Shown in pieces: positions 25,757 through 34,645 of a stretch of 64,000 bases of DNA. The position numbers were made by a program, and so were the translations under genes. Below the pieces are notes generated by a model that did no database searches, had not been told where the DNA came from, and saw nothing but the letters and a program-made list of their open reading frames with translations. Within the stretch, counting starts at the first letter, position 1. Every line of letters starts with the position of its first letter. The DNA comes from Ureibacillus xyleni (GTDB lineage Bacteria > Bacillota > Bacilli > Bacillales_A > Planococcaceae). The stretch is from positions 32,088 through 96,087 of the forward strand of contig NZ_OBMQ01000007.1 in the NCBI RefSeq assembly GCF_900217795.1, written 5' to 3'.

Positions 25757-28327
25757 TTATGATACTTTTTTATTGCGCTGTTTGCTTACTCGTAATTTTG
25801 CAGCCTCTCTCTCCGCATTTTCTGCACAACTTTTACATCTACGTTGACTATGATGTGTAGGTTCAAACTCTTCTTTACAATCCATACAATCCTTTAAGTT
25901 TAATAGATTATATTTTAAATTAGCGTAAATTTTATTACCGAACATATCCCACAGTAGTTGTTTATAAGGTGTCTTTGTAGTGTATAGATGTTTAACTAAT
26001 ACATCAACAACCTCATCAATCTTACCTAGTTTTAATAACTCTTTTTTCGTTGCACGAACGACATAAAGTTGATTTATTTTAACATCATTGCCTTTGAGTT
26101 CCTTTTTAATCTCTAGCCCTTTATATTTAGTTAATTCTTCATATGTATCAATAATTAATTGATTGGATTTTCTCTTGCTATTCGTCATCAATAACTTATA
26201 ATCGAATGACCCACCTTTAAATGATAATTGTTTCACTTTAAAAATATCGAATAAGCGATTAACAGTACGATTGTTACGAGCCAATACCTGCTTTTGCTTC
26301 TTATCCTTCGCCTGAATAAAGAATGTTGGTAATTTTCTAGCCTTTAACTTATTTATTTTAACCTGTAAATCTTCAGGAAGCTCTGCCTCCCAAAGTGTTT
26401 TGGCATAATCTATATATTGATTATTGATGTAACACAACTGTTTTACTAGCTCTAAATCTTCATCAGTAATTTCATCTTGATTGAATATCTTAGTGATGTT
26501 ATTACTAATTTCCCCGATATTTTTACTGAATGCTGCCTTTAATGAAGTGTAAATATTATCATTATTAATTTCTTTTGGGTCAGCAACTCCTAATTCATAT
26601 TGAAGCGGAATCAAACCTTCTGTATGGACTTTAGCATTTTTAACGAACGTTGGATTCTCAACTATTAGTGCTTCATCTCCATCAAAATCACACATAATAA
26701 TGAATGGAATCATGTCATGTATAGACACATAGCAACCATTAGTAGTGAACCAGTCCTTCGTTTTATCAGTGACAACATTGTCTCTTACCGTATGTTCATT
26801 GGCATTTAAGTGCGGTGAACGTAACACATCTAATTTATCCTCACCAGCATTGTAAAGTTTACAGCTCACCTGTTTATCCTCTAATAGTCCAGTAACCTCC
26901 AATCCAAATAACCACTGTGCAAATGCATAAACATCAGGTATTAAATATGTACGTTTAGTATTTGGTATTAAAATCTTACCTGCACGTGCATTTTTGACTA
27001 GTTCAGCCTTCTGTTTCTTAACCATTTCCTTCACATATTCATCATGGATTAAATCGTTATATAAACTTAATGACTTATGTATTGGTCTTTGATATTCACT
27101 CTCTGCATTAACACCAATAAACGAAAGCATATTATCAAGTGTTTCCGTTGCTGTTTCAATCATCTCTTTTGTGTGACTAGTAATTTCCTCTAAATCATTT
27201 TGGTCTAAATTGAAAAGTGTCTGCAACATCTGATAATTAATAGCCTTATCATCAAATACATCAACATCCTGATTACAAATTGCAAATTCACATCCATACT
27301 TAATGAAATCGTGTTTATACTGTTGCCATGTGATTTTAGGATTGTCTTTATTAGTTAATTGTTTATAAAATTTCATCTGACTAGCGGTAAAAATAATCTC
27401 GATACCTTCATCTATAACATTCCATTCTTTACCCCATACATCTTTGACAACTGATTTTGCTTTAGGAAATTTCTTTAGGAACTTATCGAATGGGAATGGC
27501 GTTAATAATCCTTTAAACCCTCCTGCACCACGGAATTGAATATTTTTATTTGATACAGAAGGTAACATAATCCCACATCCATCCATAACTGGATTAGTAA
27601 TATCTTTAGTTGTAGTAATTACCTCATATTTTGAATTAATATAGTCAACCTCTACATCTTTAATCATGAACTCAAAGTCAGGAACAACAATTGCTTTATT
27701 AATATCAAACCCTTCCCACTTTACACTGCTACTATTACACAAGGCTTTATAGGCGATCAATTTATTAATACTAATACTTCCAATCATTTTATCAGTTAAT
27801 CCTGCCGTTAGTTTATTCTCAATTTGCATATATCTAATTTCATTAACAAACACTAACTTTTTAGTTCTAATTTGACCACTTGATGAGAATGCAAACTTGT
27901 AGCGCTTACCAAGATAATTAAATCCACGTTTAATAATTTGTTCCATGACTACATCGTGATACACTTCTACTACAATAAAATCTATTGTTGGTTTAATTTC
28001 TTCCTCATCATCATCAACTGAGATTGATTGTAATTCTAATGCACGTGTAAATGTTGATTCAAATTGTGCGATTACTTTACTGTCTGTTAGTCGTTCCTGC
28101 TTCAATTCTCTAGTATCATCCTTATGTAATGGTAATAAATTTCTTAATACAACAGATAACTCATCAACTTGCTTATTTATTTCTTTATTGCTAATTCCTT
28201 TTTTCTTATTAGTCTTAATTTGTTCCTTCAATTCAAATATTTGTTGTTGAATCCCCATTTCCTGCTCATTAAATAAATCACTAGTTGTAATGCTGTATAA
28301 GTAAACTTGATTTGTTTGTAAACTCAT
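25757..28327 (-). CDS. Single-chain two-barrel RNA polymerase (YonO / eukaryotic RdRP superfamily)
   Basis: 856 residues. The landmarks of the QDE-1/RdRP/YonO group occur in order: FSSSGQIR (about 147-154), VMDGCGIMLP (about 247), QFRGAGGFKGLL (about 264-275), LRSPHLNANEHTVRD (about 502-516) and the metal-binding DFDGD (547-551), which corresponds to the NADFDGD loop of the bacterial beta-prime subunit. A zinc-finger-like CMDC...CKSC lies at 814-834, then a basic tail. YonO of phage SPbeta is a DNA-dependent RNA polymerase, so this protein probably transcribes phage DNA, but RNA templates or primer synthesis cannot be excluded. It follows an SF2 helicase. The ATG follows TTGGAGGAG. Confidence 0.88.
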   Translation of the reverse strand: MSLQTNQVYLYSITTSDLFNEQEMGIQQQIFELKEQIKTNKKKGISNKEINKQVDELSVVLRNLLPLHKDDTRELKQERLTDSKVIAQFESTFTRALELQSISVDDDEEEIKPTIDFIVVEVYHDVVMEQIIKRGFNYLGKRYKFAFSSSGQIRTKKLVFVNEIRYMQIENKLTAGLTDKMIGSISINKLIAYKALCNSSSVKWEGFDINKAIVVPDFEFMIKDVEVDYINSKYEVITTTKDITNPVMDGCGIMLPSVSNKNIQFRGAGGFKGLLTPFPFDKFLKKFPKAKSVVKDVWGKEWNVIDEGIEIIFTASQMKFYKQLTNKDNPKITWQQYKHDFIKYGCEFAICNQDVDVFDDKAINYQMLQTLFNLDQNDLEEITSHTKEMIETATETLDNMLSFIGVNAESEYQRPIHKSLSLYNDLIHDEYVKEMVKKQKAELVKNARAGKILIPNTKRTYLIPDVYAFAQWLFGLEVTGLLEDKQVSCKLYNAGEDKLDVLRSPHLNANEHTVRDNVVTDKTKDWFTTNGCYVSIHDMIPFIIMCDFDGDEALIVENPTFVKNAKVHTEGLIPLQYELGVADPKEINNDNIYTSLKAAFSKNIGEISNNITKIFNQDEITDEDLELVKQLCYINNQYIDYAKTLWEAELPEDLQVKINKLKARKLPTFFIQAKDKKQKQVLARNNRTVNRLFDIFKVKQLSFKGGSFDYKLLMTNSKRKSNQLIIDTYEELTKYKGLEIKKELKGNDVKINQLYVVRATKKELLKLGKIDEVVDVLVKHLYTTKTPYKQLLWDMFGNKIYANLKYNLLNLKDCMDCKEEFEPTHHSQRRCKSCAENAEREAAKLRVSKQRNKKVS

Positions 28328-28655
28328 AATTTAACTCCTCCAATTTTTTATTTTTTCGATTTGATATGTAATAAGGTCAAAACAATTGGTATGCTAATTT
28401 CTAAATCAAACATTCCGTTAAGCGGTCAAAAAACGCCCGCTAACTTCATGTAAGTTTAAGAAATCATCATCCCCATCCGTACAAAATTAAAATTTTGTCC
28501 GTCTGATACTGTTCTTTTTATATTAATTATTAAATTTTCTCAATATGTAAAATTATGTATAAAATATTAAATTACTAATTATGTAGGATTTTTATTACTT
28601 TGGGGAATATTTTAGGAAATTTATAATATAGTTATAATCTTCCACTTTTTTACCC
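28328..28655. other. Regulatory gap between helicase and RNA polymerase genes
   Basis: No gene. Contains a perfect palindrome ACAAAATT-AA-AATTTTGT (28481-28498, extended by CCG/CGG) and a hairpin GTTAAGCGG / CCGCTAAC (28417-28444). The palindrome may be an operator or an RNA hairpin in the polymerase leader. No clear sigma-A promoter was found. Confidence 0.5.
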
Positions 28656-30200
28656 CTAATTGATTACCCAATAAGTTTTATCTCTATTAGGATTCTCAGA
28701 ACCATCTTCTAATTTCCTTCTTTTATCAACATAACTTGATATTGAATAATTAATGTTATTCTCACTTAAATATGAATTAATAGTTTTTAATCCTTTTTGA
28801 ATTCTATTCTTATTATCTCTAAGCCCAACTTTTTCAATTAATACTTTCCGTTCATTGCTAAATAAAAACTTCCCAATTAAACCATTAAGATACATTTCTA
28901 ATTCATTTACTACTTCTACATCTACCACCTTTTCAATTAACTTTGATTCATCAAATGTACAATCTAATTCAAGCCACGATAATTGAACTTTCACATAAGC
29001 AAATGAATCATCTTTAAAGGCTTTTACCATTTCAGTAGCAAATCCATAATCTAATTTAAGTCTTCTTAACCCAACAGGATTTTGTTGCCATTCGTTCGTT
29101 TCTTCATCAAGGTAAAACAATTCAACTGGGACTTTATTGTGATCTAAATGGTACTTTGATTTAAAATATTTCTTACTATCCCTGTACAGTTCTACTTTTC
29201 TTAAATTAGGTATGTAATTAGTATTAATTTTTGTATTAAATACACTTGCTTTAAAAGTTGGTATGTACAATTTAACTTGTCGAGCATCGTGTATGTCGAC
29301 TCTAATTCTTCCGACTTCTTGAATAAATGTTGTTTTATCATAAGCAAGGACAACTAAATTCTTAACTGAGTCATCATTAATATTTATACCGTTATCAAGG
29401 AATTTAGTAGCTATCAAAACCTTTTGAGGGAACTTTTCATCCTCAATTACATCTTCTGTTGATTTTGCATGAACAAATTTAACATCTATACCCGATTCTA
29501 ATAATTCCTTTTCAAATTTATCGCCCTTTGTTTTACTGGTAACGAATATTAACCACTTATCATCAGATTCATCATTTTTAATAAGTTGTAACATATCACA
29601 ATCTTTTTTAAAGTAAGATACATCCAAATAACGATAATCTCGACCTGTTTCATACGTATGTAATTGCTTATAGTATTTAGCTTTGTTGATGATTCCTTCA
29701 ATTTCATCGGGTGTTGCAGTAATAAATACTCGAATGGATTGGGGATATTCTTCTAGTAATAATTTATAAAGCATTAAATGAGTTTTATTATTGAAAGAGC
29801 TATCTGTAAGTATGAAATGAGCCTCATCTAGAATTATGTACTTATATAAATCTAGATTTAGTCCTATTTGTTTGGCTAATGCCTGATATGTAGTAACTTT
29901 TACTTTACCGAATACAGTTTGCTTATCTAATTCTTGTAAATCTAATTTTTTTATCTGATTTTCTGTCAATTTACCTTCTTTTTTTAGTAGTGACTTTTTT
30001 ATGTCTCTGGATAATTTACGTCTATTACATAAGTAAATCATGTGCTCATTTGGTTTTAATGAATCTAACAATTGATTTACAACAAATGACGTTTTCCCTG
30101 TCCCTGTTTGACTACTAATTAATACAGTGTCCCCTAACCCCCATTTTTCTAAGTATTCATCTTCAATTACATTAGAAATGTATTGTAAATTTAACTTCAT
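28656..30200 (-). CDS. SF2 DEAH-box helicase
   Basis: 514 residues. Motif I SSQTGTGKTSFV (about 30-40), motif II ILDEAHFIL, motif III FITATPDE, motif V ATKFLDNGININDD and motif VI FIQEVGRIRVDIHD are all visible. The C-terminal 170 residues are specific to this protein. Lying directly upstream of the RNA polymerase gene in the same direction, it may unwind template for it or drive phage replication. No other replicative helicase or primase is encoded in the prophage. Confidence 0.88.
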   Translation of the reverse strand: MKLNLQYISNVIEDEYLEKWGLGDTVLISSQTGTGKTSFVVNQLLDSLKPNEHMIYLCNRRKLSRDIKKSLLKKEGKLTENQIKKLDLQELDKQTVFGKVKVTTYQALAKQIGLNLDLYKYIILDEAHFILTDSSFNNKTHLMLYKLLLEEYPQSIRVFITATPDEIEGIINKAKYYKQLHTYETGRDYRYLDVSYFKKDCDMLQLIKNDESDDKWLIFVTSKTKGDKFEKELLESGIDVKFVHAKSTEDVIEDEKFPQKVLIATKFLDNGININDDSVKNLVVLAYDKTTFIQEVGRIRVDIHDARQVKLYIPTFKASVFNTKINTNYIPNLRKVELYRDSKKYFKSKYHLDHNKVPVELFYLDEETNEWQQNPVGLRRLKLDYGFATEMVKAFKDDSFAYVKVQLSWLELDCTFDESKLIEKVVDVEVVNELEMYLNGLIGKFLFSNERKVLIEKVGLRDNKNRIQKGLKTINSYLSENNINYSISSYVDKRRKLEDGSENPNRDKTYWVIN

Positions 30201-30276
30201 ACTAACCCCCCAATATTCTCCTTCTCTATTTACCTTGTTTGTGTTATAATTTTTATTGTTGATAAAATGGACAAAT

Positions 30277-30302
30277 ACTACTCACTGGCTAGAGTGAGCA
30301 GT
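30277..30302 (-). terminator. Weak terminator-like hairpin
   Basis: ACTGCTCACT pairs with AGTGAGTAGT on the minus strand over a 6-base loop, but only a poor T tract follows. Lies between the 199-residue gene and the helicase gene. Confidence 0.45.
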
Positions 30303-30326
30303 ATAGTAATCTTTAAATTTTAATTA

Positions 30327-30926
30327 TTATCTTTCGTAGTTGATTTTCATAAACCGGTCTAAATCACCGAAAATTTCTTTAATAGTCCCACCATATTGTT
30401 GTTGTCTCTGTTTGAGTTCATCAATAAATTTTTCAAATAGGTGATGTAGCTCAAACTCATCGATAAATGTGTTAAGGATATTGACAGCGCACTCTTTATC
30501 AAAGCGGTAATCGATAAATCGTTGTTCAGTTTCATCAATACCTGCGTCCAATAATTCCACGAGATTGTATTGGTCATCGTTTAAGTCTGATTGAGACATC
30601 ATATCAATTAAGTCTCTAATCGTTAAATATAAACCTGTATCATCCTTCTTTTGCATAGTTTCCTTGCTAATTGGTGGTAACATATTATTCTCGTTTATTA
30701 CAATTACTTTTCCATCTACAGTAAAATCCTGAACAGCCCACACTTCATGCAAATTAATAATATATTTACCTATTTCAACTGCTGATAGTCTATTTTTTTG
30801 TGCAACTTTTAGGACACTTGCAATTCCCTCTGCTCGTAATTGTTGATTCGAATAGTACAATTTTGTAATCCCATCCCCTAAGATAATCCCTGCAACAATT
30901 TCTGGCTCCATATTTAATTTTGTCAT
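30327..30926 (-). CDS. Prophage early protein of unknown function, 199 aa
   Basis: Mostly alpha-helical with acidic C-terminus (LDDGIDETEQRF-like region followed by FIDEFELHHLFEKFIDELKQ). The N-terminal region (EPEIVAGIILGDGITKLYYS) does not match a family I know. The ATG follows AAAAGGAGAAG. Lies in the early module before the helicase, so a replication or transcription accessory role is possible, without evidence. Confidence 0.6.
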   Translation of the reverse strand: MTKLNMEPEIVAGIILGDGITKLYYSNQQLRAEGIASVLKVAQKNRLSAVEIGKYIINLHEVWAVQDFTVDGKVIVINENNMLPPISKETMQKKDDTGLYLTIRDLIDMMSQSDLNDDQYNLVELLDAGIDETEQRFIDYRFDKECAVNILNTFIDEFELHHLFEKFIDELKQRQQQYGGTIKEIFGDLDRFMKINYER

Positions 30927-30977
30927 TAATCCACTTCTCCTTTTCTATTCTAGAATTTCCCGATTGTGCAACTACTA

Positions 30978-31439
30978 TTAAACTACTAAGCTGTAACCTA
31001 AAACTTCAAACCCGCTTGATTGAATAATGCATGAGTAGACTTTATCTTCGGTACGATCTAAGTAATCAAAGTTGCTAATTACGTTATCGTTTAAATAGTT
31101 TCCAGCTAAAACATATGCCTGTTGTTCACTATCAGCTTGAATATCTAGTATTACTGATAAATCTACAATAGCTTGTCCATCTTTATTGATGTACATTTCG
31201 CAAGAATCTACGTCTAGAACGTCACCTTTTACTGAAGTCAGATTAAGTATTTGCATTTCATCTACATCTAAAGAGTAAGGTATTGTAAACTCCTTTTGAT
31301 TTAATGAAGTGATAAAAATTCGCGTAATTGCTTTACCGTTGAATGCTCCTACTGTATCCCCAATTGATGGATACTTTACTGTTGGGAAATTACCTGCTAC
31401 GTGTAAAGTTAATGCTACTGGTACTTTGTAATTTGTCAT
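30978..31439 (-). CDS. Prophage early protein of unknown function, 153 aa
   Basis: Start at 31439 after TTGGAGGAA; an upstream frame to 31487 lacks a binding site. Beta-rich sequence (MTNYKVPVALTLHVAGNFPT ... VDLSVILDIQADSEQQAYVL) that ends with hydrophobic SSGFEVLGYSLVV. No family recognised. First large gene downstream of the divergent promoter region, so likely expressed early. Confidence 0.6.
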   Translation of the reverse strand: MTNYKVPVALTLHVAGNFPTVKYPSIGDTVGAFNGKAITRIFITSLNQKEFTIPYSLDVDEMQILNLTSVKGDVLDVDSCEMYINKDGQAIVDLSVILDIQADSEQQAYVLAGNYLNDNVISNFDYLDRTEDKVYSCIIQSSGFEVLGYSLVV

Positions 31440-31634
31440 AATTAGTTCCTCCAAATCTAGTATTTTTATTTGTATGTCAACTACCATAAGTGGCAGAAGT
31501 TACCTCATTATCTGGTGCTTTTATATTGTAACAGAGCAAAATTAGTTTTCACAAAGAAAATTATAGTAATTTTTTTCTATTTTTGTTAATTTTCCAATGA
31601 GATTTTGTTTATTTGCATTGCAACCTTTGCCCAT

Positions 31635-31772
31635 TTATTTTGCTACGAGTGGTAATAATGACAACACAGTTACAAATATGGATACAGCATATAAGCCATA
31701 AAACCAAATGCGATCAGATATGCTTACATCATCACCTAAGAAGTATTCGTTTATTGCTCGTATCACCTTCAT
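31635..31772 (-). CDS. Small membrane protein, 45 aa
   Basis: A frame too short for standard lists: MKVIRAINEYFLGDDVSISD, then a single membrane helix (IWFYGLYAVSIFVTVLSLLP). The ATG follows AAAGGAG and lies just below the minus-strand promoter at 31809-31837. Probably the first gene of the early operon. Possible roles include superinfection exclusion or immunity, but this is a guess. Confidence 0.6.
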   Translation of the reverse strand: MKVIRAINEYFLGDDVSISDRIWFYGLYAVSIFVTVLSLLPLVAK

Positions 31773-31794
31773 TTCATTTAACTCCTTTGACTAC

Positions 31795-31837
31795 GTTACT
31801 ATGTCATTATAGTAACATGACTAATTACCGTTGTCAA
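31795..31837 (-). promoter_or_regulatory. Early leftward promoter with overlapping palindromic operator
   Basis: On the minus strand TTGACA (31837-31832), 17-base spacer, TACTAT (31814-31809). A perfect dyad, GTTACTAT (31795-31802), six bases, ATAGTAAC (31809-31816), covers the -10 box. It drives the small membrane protein and early genes; the XRE regulator on the other strand is the likely repressor. Confidence 0.8.
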
Positions 31838-31893
31838 CCACGTTTGTTAGTCAACTTCATTCCGTTGTCAGAATTGATAATTTGACATATAAT
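31828..31893 (+). promoter_or_regulatory. Rightward promoter of the XRE regulator with repeated CCGTTGTCA boxes
   Basis: TTGTCA (31865-31870), 17-base spacer, TATAAT (31888-31893). The box CCGTTGTCA occurs at 31828-31836 and 31862-31870, overlapping the -35 elements of both divergent promoters. A lambda-like switch layout. Confidence 0.8.
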
Positions 31894-31925
31894 ATTACAT
31901 AATAAATATTAAAGAAGGTGACACT

Positions 31926-32159
31926 ATGCCTGTACGTGTTAAATCTAATTTAAAAGCGATATTAGATGAACGAAATATTAGCATTCGACAATTAACAGGA
32001 ATGGCTGGAATATCATTTGAATCTGCTAGAAGATTATATAATGACGATACAAAACAATATCAAAGAGATACGCTCGGAGCAGTATGTAATGCACTAAATA
32101 TTGAAATTGGAGAACTATTAATACTTGTAAAAGAACCTACTAAATCTGAAGACGAATAA
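31926..32159 (+). CDS. XRE/Cro-type repressor
   Basis: 77 residues. The HTH covers NISIRQLTGMAGISFESARR; followed by a helix DTLGAVCNALNIEIGELLIL, the common short Cro/CI-type layout. Divergent from the early operon, with two promoters and palindromic boxes between them, so it probably represses the early promoter and itself. The ATG follows AAGAAGGTG. Confidence 0.85.
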   Translation: MPVRVKSNLKAILDERNISIRQLTGMAGISFESARRLYNDDTKQYQRDTLGAVCNALNIEIGELLILVKEPTKSEDE

Positions 32160-32189
32160 AAAGCGTAACCAATAATGGCTACGCTTTTT
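32158..32189. terminator. Bidirectional terminator between the XRE gene and the membrane protein gene
   Basis: AAAAGCGTAACC pairs with GGCTACGCTTTTT; A and T runs on both sides. Serves both convergent genes. Confidence 0.85.
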
Positions 32190-32196
32190 ATGTTTA

Positions 32197-32790
32197 TTAC
32201 ATTGCTTCCCCAACAGTTTTCAAGATTTCTAAAAACATTGGCGATAATTGAATTAGAATATAACCAAGTCCTGCGTGCATCATCATATCAAATGCCTTTT
32301 CTTTATTCCCTATCATTATCAAAAAGAACGCACAAACTACAATAACGCTCGCGATAGGAAATGAGATTGCCACTAGTAGTTCTATGATTGGGTCTAATAC
32401 AGTTGCCAACGCAGTTAATGATGCATCAGCAATTACTCCAGTAGGTTCAGGTATTATATTGGTTGGTATGGTATTTACAACAAGCGGTGTATAAGTTTCT
32501 GTTAGAGCGGATGGTTCTATTAATGGTTGTGCGGATAATGTTTTGAATGGTTCTATTACATTTGAAGCTTCATAAAATGAAGTTGTAGGTAAAGTATCAC
32601 TTTTAAAATAATTATATGCTGCTAACCCTACAGAAACGGTAGCAGGTGCTGTGGCGGCTATAGCTACCGTTTTTCTTGTGGCATACTTTTTATCTTCTTT
32701 CCTCATTTTCTCAAACTCTTTAAATCGTTCGCTATAATCTGTCAATTCACTCGCCTTAACAACCTCTACTTTTTTACGTTTAAAAAACAT
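32197..32790 (-). CDS. Membrane protein, possibly conjugation-like (TrbC/VirB2-like helices)
   Basis: 197 residues from the ATG at 32790, after GGGGGAT. N-terminal 55 residues are basic and charged; a hydrophobic stretch (VAIAATAPATVSVGLAAY) follows; the C-terminal third has two strong membrane helices (ISFPIASVIVVCAFFLIMIG and a second around GLGYILIQL). The pattern resembles small pilin-like or pore proteins of transfer modules, but no specific match is seen. It sits in one operon with the FtsK-like and replication-relaxation genes. Confidence 0.5.
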   Translation of the reverse strand: MFFKRKKVEVVKASELTDYSERFKEFEKMRKEDKKYATRKTVAIAATAPATVSVGLAAYNYFKSDTLPTTSFYEASNVIEPFKTLSAQPLIEPSALTETYTPLVVNTIPTNIIPEPTGVIADASLTALATVLDPIIELLVAISFPIASVIVVCAFFLIMIGNKEKAFDMMMHAGLGYILIQLSPMFLEILKTVGEAM

Positions 32791-32805
32791 CCTATCCCCC
32801 ATCGC

Positions 32806-33411
32806 TTATTTAATATCGTCAACTGTATATACCTTTACTTTTAATCCCTCACAAACTTGCTCAAGTTGTTTTCTACGCAGTTCTGTTCGAGTCACCCAAA
32901 TAAGAGTAGGATAATAGCCATATTGTTTTTCAAAACTTTCTATGAGGATTTTATAACGTTTGATTTTGTCTTTATTTTCTTTCATAGTCTGAGTGTTATC
33001 TACTTCCAAGTAACATTTAAAACCATTTCGAGTAAATGAAGCATCACATCTTAGAAACATGCGATTATTACTATCTAAGAACTCAACCTCACTCTTCCAA
33101 TCATTTGGGCAATTATAAAATAACCAAAATTGATTTCGAATAATTGAATGTAAAATATGATTTCCTTTTTTTCGTACTGTTTCCGAGCCTACATAATAAC
33201 GCCCAAATTTAGATAAATAATAAACAGTGTCATGCCCCTCTTTTGTTGTCATGAGATATTCTGATAAGTTATTTAGAATTCGATTAGTATTACGGACTTT
33301 ACCCAACTTGAAATATTGCCTTAATTGATCTCGAGTTAAATAATCAAACCTCTCTAAAAGTAGCAAAATCTGTTCGTCCCTGTTCGTTAATTTCTTCTTT
33401 GTAATCATCAA
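32806..33411 (-). CDS. Replication-relaxation family protein
   Basis: 201 residues. An N-terminal winged helix (LTNRDEQILLLLERFDYLTR, then QLRQYFKLGKVRNTNRILNN) and a C-terminal alpha/beta part match the replication-relaxation family found with FtsK-like ATPases in Firmicutes plasmids, ICEs and phages. Role in replication is known only by association. Its start overlaps the FtsK-like gene by 68 bases. Confidence 0.85.
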   Translation of the reverse strand: MMITKKKLTNRDEQILLLLERFDYLTRDQLRQYFKLGKVRNTNRILNNLSEYLMTTKEGHDTVYYLSKFGRYYVGSETVRKKGNHILHSIIRNQFWLFYNCPNDWKSEVEFLDSNNRMFLRCDASFTRNGFKCYLEVDNTQTMKENKDKIKRYKILIESFEKQYGYYPTLIWVTRTELRRKQLEQVCEGLKVKVYTVDDIK

Positions 33412-34645
33412 TTTGCACCCCCTTCTTTATGACGAAAGGAGCTATTGATTCTTTAATCATTCCAGAAGTAACTAATGGTGTTTGAACTATTTCACGTTTA
33501 TCAGCACTTTGTAAGATAGCACGACCTTTTATTTCAGGTAACATTTCTGCACCCTCACTATCTAATACAACTCTTGAAGCAACTCCTGATTGAACACGAA
33601 AACATAACTTTGCATCAGAATTTTGTTTTACTTGCCTTGGAATAACGTCACCTGTAGGATATTGAGTGGCTACCACTAAACGGAAACCTAATCCGGCACC
33701 TAGTCTTGCAATTTGAGACATATATTTTTGACATTCATATTTTATATCTTTTTCTGCTTTTACAGATTCACTAGGATTTAATTCTCCAACTTCATCAATT
33801 ATCACAAAATAGCGTTCTTCAATACCTGCTTCTTGCACGTTCTTCTTTCCTAATTTTTTAAGTTTCATTTGAATACTTCTCATTTTGTCGTAAGCTAATT
33901 TAAGTGTTTCTAAGGCTTCTTGTGGTTCATAAGCAATTGAAACTGTTTGTTTGATATTTTCATAATCACATAACTCAACCCCACCCTTTAAATCAATCAG
34001 GAACAAATTAACGTAATTAGGTTTACTATTTAACAAACTGATAATAATTGAATTAATAAAATTCGATTTTCCATATCGAGTAGCCCCACCCAATGCAAGA
34101 TGAGGAATCTTTTCAAAGTCATGAAATTTGAATGTATTATATTTACGTGTTATTCCTACTGGTACTTCCCAATTTTCACCTTTTATAAATAACACTTTAG
34201 ATGGTAATGGCTTATCATACACACGTATAATTAATAATCCATTATAATCAAGCTCAATCTCCTTCGATTCTGTTAACTTTTTTCTCCACAATTCCTTAAG
34301 TTGCAGTATGATATTCCCATCCCAATCTAATGACTTTAAATCCGAAAATCTTATTCGTTTACGTCTATTATTAATACCGTCCTCTAATACATCTAACTTA
34401 GTTAAATAATCTTTAAAACTTCTACCCAACGGAATCCGATATTTATATTCCCACCCCCATTCATATTGCTTTTTAGTGATTAATTGAGTTGAAAGAGTAT
34501 CCTTACCATCCTTAACATTAAGCCCACTTAAAGACATAATACGTTGAATCTTTCCACTATCATTTGTTGCTATTCCCTGTTTTTTTATAAATGCAGTAGC
34601 AGCGATACCACCAAAAATGGAAGTTGTTAATATTTCAAAAAGCAT
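33344..34645 (-). CDS. FtsK/SpoIIIE-type DNA translocase
   Basis: 433 residues. A hydrophobic N-terminal stretch is short, then the ATPase: HLALGGATRYGKSNFINSII (Walker A), LFLIDLKGGVELCDYE, RYFVIIDEVGEL (Walker B) and LVVATQYPTGDVIPRQVKQN. This is the FtsK_SpoIIIE family used by ICE coupling proteins and plasmid/phage partners rather than the full cell-division protein. The pairing with a replication-relaxation gene is typical for elements with rolling-circle or plasmid-like stages. Confidence 0.88.
   Translation of the reverse strand: MLFEILTTSIFGGIAATAFIKKQGIATNDSGKIQRIMSLSGLNVKDGKDTLSTQLITKKQYEWGWEYKYRIPLGRSFKDYLTKLDVLEDGINNRRKRIRFSDLKSLDWDGNIILQLKELWRKKLTESKEIELDYNGLLIIRVYDKPLPSKVLFIKGENWEVPVGITRKYNTFKFHDFEKIPHLALGGATRYGKSNFINSIIISLLNSKPNYVNLFLIDLKGGVELCDYENIKQTVSIAYEPQEALETLKLAYDKMRSIQMKLKKLGKKNVQEAGIEERYFVIIDEVGELNPSESVKAEKDIKYECQKYMSQIARLGAGLGFRLVVATQYPTGDVIPRQVKQNSDAKLCFRVQSGVASRVVLDSEGAEMLPEIKGRAILQSADKREIVQTPLVTSGMIKESIAPFVIKKGVQIDDYKEEINEQGRTDFATFREV

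Noticed and set aside
31613..31885. 90-residue plus-strand reading frame
   Set aside because: No ribosome-binding site, and odd composition rich in His and Leu. The opposite strand holds the better supported 45-residue membrane protein and the divergent promoters.
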